Source: Pantanalinema sp. GBBB05 (GTDB lineage: Bacteria > Cyanobacteriota > Cyanobacteriia > Leptolyngbyales > Leptolyngbyaceae). From it: 64,000 bases of DNA. A model generated the notes under the pieces. That model was not told where the DNA came from, did not search any database, and saw nothing but the letters and a program-made list of their open reading frames with translations. Position 1 is the stretch's first letter, and each line of letters opens with the position of its first letter. Position numbers and translations under genes: made by a program. The DNA lies in assembly GCA_016743235.1 (NCBI GenBank), contig VRZD01000003.1, forward strand, positions 248,001-312,000. Direction: 5' to 3'. Positions 27,157 to 35,107 of the stretch are shown one piece after another.

Positions 27157-27666
27157 CTGGATTGCTAGAACAGTTTATATTTCTTTACGCTTTTCTGATA
27201 CCGACTAGCAATCTATAAAAGTCTGTTTACAAACTTGTTCTAGTGGTTACCAATCTGACTGATTTAACTCATTTATGCCGCTTAGGGTAGAGCAATTTAA
27301 CAATGACTTCGATCGCCTTCTCCCCAATTCACCTGATCGAGTGAGGCATAAAGTGAAAATCTTGAAACCTTAGAGTTTTATGATTATCCTGATATCACAT
27401 CTTTCAGCTTTTCGCTGATTTACACAGTGATAAATCGTAGATCTTCATTATCTTTCTATTAGGTCTATGGTAGACTAAGGATAATTTTTCATTTGTACAA
27501 ACTCGGTACTTCTAGATAAGTTGCCCTAGTTGGTAAGCAGTGAAAAATCATGATCTACCCGTAATTAAAGCTGCAAAGTTCTCACACAGTAGCCGCAACA
27601 TCAACTTGATATTTGCGATTTTTTGGGTGGAGTTAAGCCAACGAAGATGAAGCGAACGAGGAACTT
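27157..27666. other. Intergenic region with overlapping inverted repeats
   Basis: About 510 AT-rich bases with no gene. Just after the lipoprotein stop, GATTGCTAG (27160-27168) can pair with CTAGCAATC (27205-27213), and the overlapping CTAGAACA (27165-27172) can pair with TGTTCTAG (27236-27243); the two pairings exclude each other. A TAAGGATAAT stretch near 27475 looks like a -10 for the next gene, whose ATG has GAGGAA before it. Confidence 0.4.
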
Positions 27667-28566
27667 ATGGAGTTACTAGCCTTTGTCCACACGGCAGCAA
27701 ATTATGAGAACCCCGCTTCTAGTGAAGTGCGGTTGTTTGATGGAGTGAGCTGGAAAATGCCCAGTTCCGCATGGATCGGTCTGGCTGGAATTGCCGTTAC
27801 CGTGGCGGCAGTTGGTGGTTCACCGCAACACGCTATGGCAGCAACCAGTACGGTTGTGGCTCCAGGAAGTGCGGGTGCAGAAGTTGAAGCCGTCCAAAAA
27901 GCTCTAGGGATCGAAGTTGATGGGCAGTATGGTGCCAAAACGGCGGCAGCTGTAGCCGATTTCCAACTCCGTCAGGGGTTAAAGCAAATTGATGGCACAG
28001 TTGGCAAAGAAACGGCTACGGCTCTAGGACTGGATGAAAATTATCAGCCGATGTCCTATGGCTTTGCAGACACCTACTACGGGTCTGGTGTGAATATTCG
28101 CTCTGGTCCGGGACTTGACTACCGAGTCATTGGCGGAGCTCCTGATGGGGCTGTCCTGGATGTGGACTATTACGAGGCTGAACATGAAGATGGTTACGTC
28201 TGGACTCCGATCAGCACCGGAGGCTGGATTGCTGCCAATTATGTAGACTACTACGGAGAATATTACCCAGTAGGCTACTATGATGACTACTATTATTACG
28301 ATGATTACCACGACGACTACGAACCTGTATCCTATGACTGCTATGACGATTGGGATTATTACCCTGTCTCTTCATACAGTGGTGAGGTCGATACCTACAC
28401 GAATGTTGGCTTAAATGTTCGCAGTGGTCCTGGTCTAGGGTATGGCGTTGTCGATGGCTACTATGAAGGCGACTATGTCTACGCGGGTGGTGGTCCTGTT
28501 TACCGAGATGGCTATACCTGGGTTGAAACAGAAGATGGTTGGGTTGCCTCCGATTATCTGGAGTAA
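27667..28566 (+). CDS. Peptidoglycan-binding protein with two SH3b domains
   Basis: 299 residues. An N-terminal ~60-residue leader with a hydrophobic segment (IGLAGIAVTVAAVGG) and a putative cleavage after QHAMAA. Then a PG_binding_1 domain (about 68-120; GAEVEAVQKALGIEVDGQYG, TAAAVADFQLRQGL), a first bacterial SH3b domain (about 128-195; GVNIRSGPGLDYRVIG), a Tyr/Asp-rich linker (about 195-240, with several YYDD and DDY repeats), and a second SH3b domain (about 240-299; VGLNVRSGPGLGYGVV). It should bind cell-wall peptidoglycan or cell-surface ligands in the periplasm. No catalytic domain seen. A terminator lies at 28640-28682. Confidence 0.82.
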   Translation: MELLAFVHTAANYENPASSEVRLFDGVSWKMPSSAWIGLAGIAVTVAAVGGSPQHAMAATSTVVAPGSAGAEVEAVQKALGIEVDGQYGAKTAAAVADFQLRQGLKQIDGTVGKETATALGLDENYQPMSYGFADTYYGSGVNIRSGPGLDYRVIGGAPDGAVLDVDYYEAEHEDGYVWTPISTGGWIAANYVDYYGEYYPVGYYDDYYYYDDYHDDYEPVSYDCYDDWDYYPVSSYSGEVDTYTNVGLNVRSGPGLGYGVVDGYYEGDYVYAGGGPVYRDGYTWVETEDGWVASDYLE

Positions 28567-28639
28567 AGCGTAAGGCAGCAAGTTCTCACCGATCTTGCTC
28601 CAGTGTTGTTCTGAATCACTAGTCACTGACAATACAGCG

Positions 28640-28682
28640 ATCGGGCAGACGATGGTAATTCCAACATCTGCCCGATTTTTTT
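28640..28682. terminator. Terminator between SH3b gene and purH
   Basis: Perfect 10-bp stem ATCGGGCAGA (28640-28649) / TCTGCCCGAT (28667-28676), 17-nt loop, then a run of T to 28682. Sits between the convergent SH3b gene and purH. Confidence 0.85.
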
Positions 28683-28695
28683 AGGCGCGTTCTGA

Positions 28696-30255
28696 TTAAT
28701 GCAAGAAGTGACGCATGCCCGTTAGCGCCATGACAATCCCCAGTTCATTCGCCGCTTTGATCGAATCCTGGTCGCGTAGACTACCTCCCGGCTGGACGAT
28801 CGCCGTAATCCCGGCGGCGGCAGCTGTCCGGACAGAATCATCAAACGGAAAGAAGCCATCACTCGCTAGAATCGCACCCTGGGCTTTGTCACCCGCCTGT
28901 TCCAAAGCCAGTTTGACCGAGCCAACCCGATTCATTTGCCCTGCACCCACGCCTAAGGTGGCACGATCGCGCGTCACCACGATCGCATTGGATTTCACAT
29001 GCTTGCAGATCTTCCAGGCAAATAAGAGTTCTTCCAATTGAGCCGGTGTGGGTGACTGTTCCGTCACAATCTGCCATTGCTGCGGATCAGCCACCTGATC
29101 ATCCGAAGTTTGAACCAGAAAACCACCCGCGATCGCTTTCACGGTTTCTGCCGGACCACTGCGTAAATCAGGCAGGATCAGTACCCGCACTTTCGACTTC
29201 GCCGCGAGAATTTCTTGCGCCTCTGGGTCGCATCCAGGAGCCACCACACATTCCAAAAAGGTCTTGGTGAGTTCGGTTGCCGTTGCCGCGTCGATCGCTC
29301 GGTTCAATGCCACAATCCCACCAAAGGCAGACACTGGATCAGCATTAAACGCCTTGTCATAGGCTTCGGCTAAACTGGTTCCCAATGCAGCACCACAGGG
29401 ATTGGTATGCTTCAGAATGGCGGCAGCTGGGGAATCCTGCGGATCAGCGAACTCAGCAATAATTCGCCGTGCAGCTTCCAAATCGACCAAATTGTTGTAG
29501 CTCAGTTCTTTCCCTTGGAGTTTGGTCGCTGATGCCCAGCCCGTTGCAGTAGCTCCCGTTTGATACCAGGCAGCAGGCTGATGGGGATTTTCCCCATAGC
29601 GTAAGGCTTGCAGTTGTTGACCAGATAAGCTAAAGGTTTGAGGTAAGGGATTAGTTTCAGTATCCGAGGATTGTTGCTCTAAATAAGTGGCGATCGCTCC
29701 GTCATACGCCCCCGTATGCTGGAAGGCCTGAAGCGCACACCGTTGCCGGAAACTGAGGGACACTTCTCCCTGATGCTGGCGCAGTTCTTGCAAATAGCTG
29801 TCGTACTGATTCGGATTACACAATACCGTCAGGTGGGCATAGTTTTTCGCCGATGCCCGCAACATCGCAGGTCCCCCGATATCAATTTGCTCGATCGCGT
29901 CCGCTAAAGCAACATCGGGTTTCGCAATCGTTTGCTCAAAGGGATACAGGTTAACCACCACCAGATCGATCGGACGAATCTGTTGAGCGTCCAGGTCTGC
30001 CACATCCTGTGTCACATCCCGACGAGCCAGAATCCCCCCATGAATCCGGGGATGCAGAGTTTTTACCCGCCCTCCTAAAATTTCTGGAGACCCAGTGTAT
30101 TCAGATACTTTCGTCACAGGTAGCCCAGCAGCTTTCAACGCATTAGCCGTTCCACCACTGCTGATCAAGTCAAAGCCAAACTCATTCACCAGGCTTTGAG
30201 CCAGTTCAATTAGTCCTGTTTTGTCTGATACGCTCAATAAAGCTAGTCGTGCCAT
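28696..30255 (-). CDS. purH: Bifunctional IMP synthesis enzyme PurH (AICAR transformylase / IMP cyclohydrolase)
   Basis: 519 residues from the ATG at 30255, the usual length. Catalyses the last two steps of de novo IMP synthesis. N-terminal MGS-like IMP cyclohydrolase (MARLALLSVSDKTGLIELAQ, LISSGGTANALK, GGRVKTLHPRIHGGILARRD) and C-terminal AICAR transformylase (LRYGENPHQPAAWY, AAAILKHTNPCGAALG, ASDGFFPFDDSVRTAA). Preferred start has AAGGGG 6-8 nt upstream; a longer GTG start at 30324 would add 23 unrelated residues. Confidence 0.95.
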   Translation of the reverse strand: MARLALLSVSDKTGLIELAQSLVNEFGFDLISSGGTANALKAAGLPVTKVSEYTGSPEILGGRVKTLHPRIHGGILARRDVTQDVADLDAQQIRPIDLVVVNLYPFEQTIAKPDVALADAIEQIDIGGPAMLRASAKNYAHLTVLCNPNQYDSYLQELRQHQGEVSLSFRQRCALQAFQHTGAYDGAIATYLEQQSSDTETNPLPQTFSLSGQQLQALRYGENPHQPAAWYQTGATATGWASATKLQGKELSYNNLVDLEAARRIIAEFADPQDSPAAAILKHTNPCGAALGTSLAEAYDKAFNADPVSAFGGIVALNRAIDAATATELTKTFLECVVAPGCDPEAQEILAAKSKVRVLILPDLRSGPAETVKAIAGGFLVQTSDDQVADPQQWQIVTEQSPTPAQLEELLFAWKICKHVKSNAIVVTRDRATLGVGAGQMNRVGSVKLALEQAGDKAQGAILASDGFFPFDDSVRTAAAAGITAIVQPGGSLRDQDSIKAANELGIVMALTGMRHFLH

Positions 30256-30360
30256 GCCATTCCCCTTCGTTCCTAGAATCAGTTCAGCTTGAGATGCCAA
30301 TTTTTGCAGTACAAAAATTGCCACAAGACATCTAGTTTACCGAAGGATCAGACCCAGGAT

Positions 30361-30795
30361 TTATCGATTCAGATCGGTTTGGAGTTGCTGCCGCATTTGT
30401 TGCAAAGCCCCTTTTAACAGCTTCTGCAAGCCTAGTTTTTGCTCAGCATCTGGCATCAGCGACGTCAACAGTTTCTGGATGTCGGCTGATTTGCGAGTGA
30501 TGCTGCTGCGATCGAGCTTCTGAGGATCAAAACCACTATCAACTAACGCTTCAATTTGGTCGATCGCCAATTCACTCAATTGCTCGATCGCGTCACGCTG
30601 GGCTGCATTCAGTTGCAACTCTGCCCCTAAATTTAAACTGCCAGAGTTAAGCCGACTGGGTTCTGGCAACTGCGATGATTCTGGGGCTGGTACGGAAATA
30701 TCTTGAGCGATCGCTGGAGCGATGGGCATCCCCATGATCGCCATAGCCAACATGCCGGATAGGAAAATAACAGGTTTAGTGTTCATAGAAGTCAA
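30361..30795 (-). CDS. Periplasmic helical protein of unknown function
   Basis: 144 residues (MTSMNTKPVI; a second ATG three codons in is also plausible). A signal peptide (IFLSGMLAMAIMGMPIAPAIAQ, cleavage near AIAQ) is followed by a mature region of predicted helices rich in Leu/Gln (LNAAQRDAIEQLSELAIDQI, KLGLQKLLKGALQQMRQQL). The layout recalls small periplasmic Spy/CpxP-like helical proteins, but no signature residues are present, so I make no assignment. Upstream of purH on the same strand, 36 bp from the longer purH frame. Confidence 0.62.
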   Translation of the reverse strand: MTSMNTKPVIFLSGMLAMAIMGMPIAPAIAQDISVPAPESSQLPEPSRLNSGSLNLGAELQLNAAQRDAIEQLSELAIDQIEALVDSGFDPQKLDRSSITRKSADIQKLLTSLMPDAEQKLGLQKLLKGALQQMRQQLQTDLNR

Positions 30796-30935
30796 TCAAG
30801 AATGGAGATCCCTAACCAATTGCCTCAAGATCAGACGGCATAGCAAGCAAAAAGTTTCAAGCTGAGCCAACTCCTGATCGGCAGCAAAATCGCTAATATC
30901 ATAAGCGTTGCTACTACCAATTTGGGAGAACTAAC

Positions 30936-31586
30936 TTGGCTTTAGATGTGATTACTGTCCCTCCCGCTTCTGGGCAGCCCCCCCAAGGAACGATGGTGTT
31001 GTTACATGGTTGGGGAGCTAATTATCAAGACTTAGTGGCGATCGCACCTTACCTGAAGTTATCTGACTATCAATTTGTCTTTCCTAATGCGCCATTTCCC
31101 CATCCCTACAACCCAGTCGGCAAGATGTGGTACGGATTCCCGGATAACTATAGTTTTGCTGGCACACCAGAATTTAGCGAACGACCTGACCTGAGTACGA
31201 GTCGGCAATTACTAACAGATCTGATCAACTCACTACCGGAAACAACTGGAATTCCTCTATCCCAAACCATTCTCGGCGGCTTTTCCCAGGGGGGTGCCAT
31301 GACATTGGATGTTGGACTGAACTTACCCCTAGCAGGATTAATGGTCTTGAGTGGCTACCTGCATGCACCCCTTCAGCCTCAGGGCAATAGCTTTCCACCG
31401 GTATTATTACTACATGGGACTGAAGATACAGTGGTGCCAATTCGAGCGGCATATCGGGCACGAGATAGCTTGAAATCGTTAGGAGCGACGGTGCAATACG
31501 AAGAATTTAATATGGGGCATGAGATTCAACCGATCGTCCTGGGTTATATCCAAAATTTTGTTAAAGATTTAGCGAGAGTCGGTTAA
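30936..31586 (+). CDS. Alpha/beta hydrolase, carboxylesterase/phospholipase family
   Basis: 216 residues from a TTG at 30936 with GGGAG a few nt upstream. Alpha/beta hydrolase of the Abhydrolase_2 type: oxyanion-hole HGWGANYQDL, nucleophile elbow LGGFSQGGAM (Ser near residue 115), acid in HGTEDTVVP, and base His in NMGHEI near residue 196. All triad positions are present, so it should hydrolyse carboxyl esters; the substrate is unknown. The N-terminal VLLHGWGANYQ fits the short-chain esterase group. Confidence 0.87.
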   Translation: MALDVITVPPASGQPPQGTMVLLHGWGANYQDLVAIAPYLKLSDYQFVFPNAPFPHPYNPVGKMWYGFPDNYSFAGTPEFSERPDLSTSRQLLTDLINSLPETTGIPLSQTILGGFSQGGAMTLDVGLNLPLAGLMVLSGYLHAPLQPQGNSFPPVLLLHGTEDTVVPIRAAYRARDSLKSLGATVQYEEFNMGHEIQPIVLGYIQNFVKDLARVG

Positions 31587-31708
31587 TTTCGCCGGAAGCA
31601 CTGACCTCGTTCAAATCAGTAAAGTAAGATTGGGTAGGGGCGTACACGGAAGTAGCCTTAGTCATCTGCCTTAAGTTAAGGGTATGGGGCTGAGGAAAGG
31701 GGGAAACC

Positions 31709-31921
31709 ATGACCATAATCGATCTGAAGCATCCAGATATCTTAGCGGTGACGGCAACGGATGTTGCTGAGCTGGCGGCGCGTTTAGAGGACGATAACTA
31801 TACCACTGCTTTTGAAGGGTTGAATGACTGGCATTTGTTACGTGCGATCGCTTTCCAGCGGCCCGATCTGGTGGAACCCTATGTATACCTGCTGGACTTA
31901 GAAGCCTACGATGAAGCGTAA
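31709..31921 (+). CDS. Small acidic cyanobacterial protein (DUF2555-like)
   Basis: 70 residues, ATG after a GGGGGAAA ribosome-binding region. Strongly acidic with no membrane segment. The core DVAELAARLEDDNYTTAFEG followed by LNDWHLLRAIAFQRP and YVYLLDLEAYDEA matches, from memory, the short cyanobacterial DUF2555 family; that name needs a profile check. Function unknown. Confidence 0.7.
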   Translation: MTIIDLKHPDILAVTATDVAELAARLEDDNYTTAFEGLNDWHLLRAIAFQRPDLVEPYVYLLDLEAYDEA

Positions 31922-32259
31922 TCGCTCGTTAATCGTGACTAGCTTTCCCTAGACAGGAGATGAGGAGAACCAACCCCAATCTCATTCCGTTGTGGATTGG
32001 CTCCAAGAGGTGAATGGCATTATTCGTATTTGCCATCACGATGCGATCGATTGTAATTAACAGCTAGAAATTTTGGACTGAGCATCATCTCCAAGTTTCA
32101 GTCCATTCCAGCTTTGCTCTGCCAACTCCAAAGCAACTCTACCTTTCTAAGGGGCTAAGGATTGGTTGTCAGCAGAATGGCGCGGAGATCCCGCTAGATC
32201 CCCGCGCCATTCTGCTCTAGAGCAAAAGAGCTTTGACTAAACAGTTCGTATTACAGTGG
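31922..32259. other. Convergent intergenic region with large hairpin
   Basis: 338 bp between convergent genes. It holds one large hairpin: AGCAGAATGGCGCGG (32171-32185) pairs perfectly with 32202-32216, with an inner GATC/GATC stem and a 6-nt loop. Neither strand shows a following T tract, only CTCTAGAG (32215-32222 region), so it is not a classic intrinsic terminator. The remainder is unassigned. Confidence 0.5.
32171..32216. repeat. 15-bp perfect inverted repeat without T tract
   Basis: Left arm 32171-32185, right arm 32202-32216, both perfect complements; between them a second GATC palindromic stem and a CCGCTA loop. Possible 3'-end stabiliser or processing structure for tsf mRNA, or a terminator of unusual form. 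Confidence 0.8.
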
Positions 32260-33051
32260 CTATTTTTTCTTTTTCTTGCCGCCGTCTTTTTTACCACTGT
32301 CTTTCTTGGCTTCTGCCTTAGCGGGTTCTGCTGCTGGTTCTGCTTCAGCTACGGGTGCTGCCGCTGCTGGTTCAGCTGCTGAAGCTTCTTCCGTCTTCAC
32401 ACCCATTTGGGCTGCCACTTCAGCGGCGAAATCGCTTTCTTCCCGCTCAATGCCTTCACCCAAAACAAACCGAACAAAGCGACGAATTTGGATATTCTCA
32501 CCCAGTTTAGAGATGTACTGTTTCACCAGTTCCTCAACAGTGAGGTTCTGATCCCGGATGTAGGGCTGATCCAACAGACACAATTCCTTCAGACGCTTAT
32601 CAATTCGTCCTTGAACGATCTTCTCGCGCATGTTTTCGGGCTTGTTGGCAAGGTCATCCTTACCCATTTCGATCGCTTTCTCTTTTTCCACCAGAGAAGC
32701 GGGAATATCGCTAACCTTGACGTATTCCACCTGTGGGCAAGCGGCAACCTGTTTAGCAATGTCGCTGACCAGGTTTTTGAAATCTTCGTTCCGAGCCACG
32801 AAGTCGGTTTGGCAGTTGACTTCCACCAACACACCAATCCGACCGCCGGTATGAATGTAACTATCAACCAACCCTTCTGCCGTCACTTTGCCTGCTTTTT
32901 TCTCAGCAGACGCAATCCCTTTCTTGCGGAGCCACTCGGCAGCTTTTTCAATGTCGCCGTCGGTTTCCGTCAAAGCCTTTTTGCAATCCATCATGCCTGC
33001 GCCGGTTTTTTCGCGCAGCTCTTTGACTAATTTTGCTGAGATGTCCGCCAT
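32260..33051 (-). CDS. tsf: Translation elongation factor Ts
   Basis: 263 residues from the ATG at 33051 ([27 protein letters not shown]). Nucleotide exchange factor that reloads EF-Tu with GTP. N-terminal UBA-like domain with the family motif [12 protein letters not shown], dimerisation core with [16 protein letters not shown], and [20 protein letters not shown] near the end of the core. The last ~45 residues are an Ala/Glu-rich then Lys-rich tail (ending [15 protein letters not shown]) that is not part of the standard domain. A longer start at 33090 would add 13 unrelated residues. Second gene of the rpsB-tsf operon, 112 bp after rpsB. Confidence 0.96.
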   Translation of the reverse strand: MADISAKLVKELREKTGAGMMDCKKALTETDGDIEKAAEWLRKKGIASAEKKAGKVTAEGLVDSYIHTGGRIGVLVEVNCQTDFVARNEDFKNLVSDIAKQVAACPQVEYVKVSDIPASLVEKEKAIEMGKDDLANKPENMREKIVQGRIDKRLKELCLLDQPYIRDQNLTVEELVKQYISKLGENIQIRRFVRFVLGEGIEREESDFAAEVAAQMGVKTEEASAAEPAAAAPVAEAEPAAEPAKAEAKKDSGKKDGGKKKKK

Positions 33052-33094
33052 GTCTCTTAAATTCCTAGTCTGTTGTGAGCAATTTCTCAACCAA

Positions 33095-33132
33095 GATGAG
33101 TGATGGCGTTGGAGATCAACTCATCACTCATC
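33095..33132 (-). promoter_or_regulatory. Hairpin in the rpsB-tsf spacer
   Basis: Perfect 11-bp inverted repeat GATGAGTGATG (33095-33105) / CATCACTCATC (33122-33132) with an inner GTTG/CAAC stem. On the transcribed strand it forms in the spacer between rpsB and tsf. No T tract follows, so it may be an attenuator, RNA-processing or stability element rather than a full terminator. Confidence 0.7.
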
Positions 33133-33163
33133 AACTTATTGATTACTGACAACCAACGAATGG

Positions 33164-33955
33164 CTACTCTTCCGATTCGTCTTCGTCATCGCCGCTGTAG
33201 GAGTCGGTCTCATCGTACTCGTACTCCTCTTCAGCCCCATCGTAATCTTCGTAATCATCTTCCATGTCAGGTTGACCATGCCGACCTTCATAGATCGCAT
33301 CCGCCAACTTGCCCACGATTAGCTTAATCGACCGAATGGCATCGTCGTTGGCTGGAATGGGGATATCGACTAAATCTGGATCGCAGTTGGTATCTAGCAG
33401 GGAGACGATCGGAATCCCTAGCTTCTGGCATTCCTGCACCGCGTTGTATTCCCGCCGTTGATCCACGATCACCACGATATCGGGAATCTTGCGCATGGCT
33501 TTAATGCCACCCAGATACTTTTGCAGTTTCTCCAGTTCCCGCCGTAGCATGGATGCTTCCTTCTTCGGCAGCAGATCCAGCGCTCCGGTTTCTTCCCGGC
33601 GTTCCAGTTCCTTCAGGCGATCGACCCGGGTTTTGATCGTCACCCAGTTGGTCAACATGCCGCCCAACCAGCGTTGGTTGACATAATAGGAACCACAACG
33701 GCTAGCTTCTTGTGCCACGATTCCGGCCGCTTGCCGCTTGGTGCCAATAAACAGAAACTTTTTGCCTTGTTCAGATGCCGTCCGGACGTAGTTATAAGCA
33801 TCGTCCATTAACTTGGCAGTCTGGACCAGGTCAATGATATGAACCCCATTCCGAGCGGTGTAGATATAAGGGTCCATTTTGGGGTTCCAGCGGCGGGTTT
33901 GGTGCCCAAAGTGAACCCCTGACTCGAGCAATTGAGCCAACGAAACAACTGGCAT
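33164..33955 (-). CDS. rpsB: 30S ribosomal protein S2
   Basis: 263 residues. S2 assembles late on the 30S subunit and recruits S1. Typical motifs: [66 protein letters not shown] and [20 protein letters not shown]. The C-terminal ~35 residues (after GRHGQPDM) are an acidic Asp/Glu/Tyr tail absent from the ordinary S2 core. First gene of rpsB-tsf. Together with tsf this is the standard bacterial pair. Confidence 0.97.
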   Translation of the reverse strand: MPVVSLAQLLESGVHFGHQTRRWNPKMDPYIYTARNGVHIIDLVQTAKLMDDAYNYVRTASEQGKKFLFIGTKRQAAGIVAQEASRCGSYYVNQRWLGGMLTNWVTIKTRVDRLKELERREETGALDLLPKKEASMLRRELEKLQKYLGGIKAMRKIPDIVVIVDQRREYNAVQECQKLGIPIVSLLDTNCDPDLVDIPIPANDDAIRSIKLIVGKLADAIYEGRHGQPDMEDDYEDYDGAEEEYEYDETDSYSGDDEDESEE

Positions 33956-34142
33956 ATTGATTTGAACTCCTGTGTTCGGGTTAATCCTCCATCCAGGTAG
34001 CTGTTAGCGACTTGTATGATTAGCTATCAGTCCGATCAGAAATCTGACTGGCAACGGCTAAAAATCACTAAAAAACACCCGAAAGCCTGGATGTGTGAAT
34101 TTAGACAACTTTTCCAGGGTAACACAGCGAGAGGGACAGTTG

Positions 34143-35087
34143 CTAAACCTGTTTCAGCGATCGCAGTTCGGCATACGCGTCATACACCCCCTGGACGTTA
34201 TACCAATTGAGGAAAATCCGGGCGACTTCCAGGGCGAGTTGCGGTTTGCCGCGATCGATCAGCCATTGCAACAAGGGAGCCATCGTGCGTTCGTTCAGCC
34301 AGCCACCCAGCGACAATACGCCCCAGAGAATCCGGTGGAGCCAGGTCATCTGGATCATCATCCGCACTTCCCAGGTGGGATGTTTTTGGTAGAACAAGAC
34401 ACCCATTCTGCCGCGTTGAATTTCCTTATCAATCAAGCGAGGCAGTTGATCCAGGGTGAAGGGAGGATGCCAGTGATAGCCCACGGCGTCGGGGCACTTA
34501 ATCAGCGTCAAATCCAGTTGCTTGAGCCGAACTCCGAGTTCCAGATCTTCCCAGCCATAGAGTTGAAAGCGGGTATCGAACAATCCGGCTTGTTCCAACC
34601 ATTTTCGGGCGATCGCCACATTCCCTGTCGCAAAGTAGGCGCGGGAATAGTCCGTCACTTTAAATGGTTCCGAGGTGGGATCGGCAAAGTTGCAGGTGTT
34701 GATCACCCAGCCGTAGGTAAAGATGCGATCGTGTCCCAGCGATCGTTGACCATTCACCAAAGCATCCGCATGGGCTTGGAGAAAGTTGGGCGTGACAACC
34801 AAGTCACTATCAATAAAAATGATTGTGTCACCTAGCGCTTTTTGGACCCCTAAATTACGAGCCGCGGCAGGACCTTGATGATCTTGTAAGAATAGCCGCA
34901 CATGGGGCAATTCCTGGGTATGGGTTTGTAACCATTCCACCGTATTGTCAGTAGAACCATCATCCACGACAACGACTTCATAGCCCTCGATCTGGGCAGA
35001 CTGATAGTGCTGCTGCTCTAAAACCCGCAAACATTTTTCTAAAATTGGTTGGCGGTTGTAGGTTGGAATCACCACACTGAAAAACAC
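34143..35087 (-). CDS. Family 2 glycosyltransferase
   Basis: 314 residues from GTG 35087, AGGGG upstream. GT-A fold: SVVIPTYNRQPILEKCL, VVVDDGSTDNTVEWL, the DxD-type motif in FIDSDLVV (metal/nucleotide binding), and a C-terminal galactosyltransferase-like segment GWEDLELGVRLKQLDL with the ED acid. Cytoplasmic or membrane-associated; adds a sugar in envelope glycan or polysaccharide synthesis. Divergent from the GT4 gene with only 20 bp between starts. Confidence 0.87.
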   Translation of the reverse strand: MFFSVVIPTYNRQPILEKCLRVLEQQHYQSAQIEGYEVVVVDDGSTDNTVEWLQTHTQELPHVRLFLQDHQGPAAARNLGVQKALGDTIIFIDSDLVVTPNFLQAHADALVNGQRSLGHDRIFTYGWVINTCNFADPTSEPFKVTDYSRAYFATGNVAIARKWLEQAGLFDTRFQLYGWEDLELGVRLKQLDLTLIKCPDAVGYHWHPPFTLDQLPRLIDKEIQRGRMGVLFYQKHPTWEVRMMIQMTWLHRILWGVLSLGGWLNERTMAPLLQWLIDRGKPQLALEVARIFLNWYNVQGVYDAYAELRSLKQV

Positions 35088-35107
35088 ACTGTTTCCCCTG
35101 GACTAAC

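Noticed and set aside
27480..27520. Possible LexA box GTAC...GTAC near 27495
   Set aside because: The half-site spacing is seven bases, not the four of the cyanobacterial LexA consensus, and the downstream gene is not a repair gene.
32407..33030. 207-codon plus-strand frame opposite tsf
   Set aside because: tsf is a universally conserved gene on the minus strand with full-length homology; the opposite frame is a shadow.
34095..34835. 246-codon plus-strand frame opposite the GT2 gene
   Set aside because: The minus strand encodes a complete family 2 glycosyltransferase with all motifs; the plus frame shows no domain.
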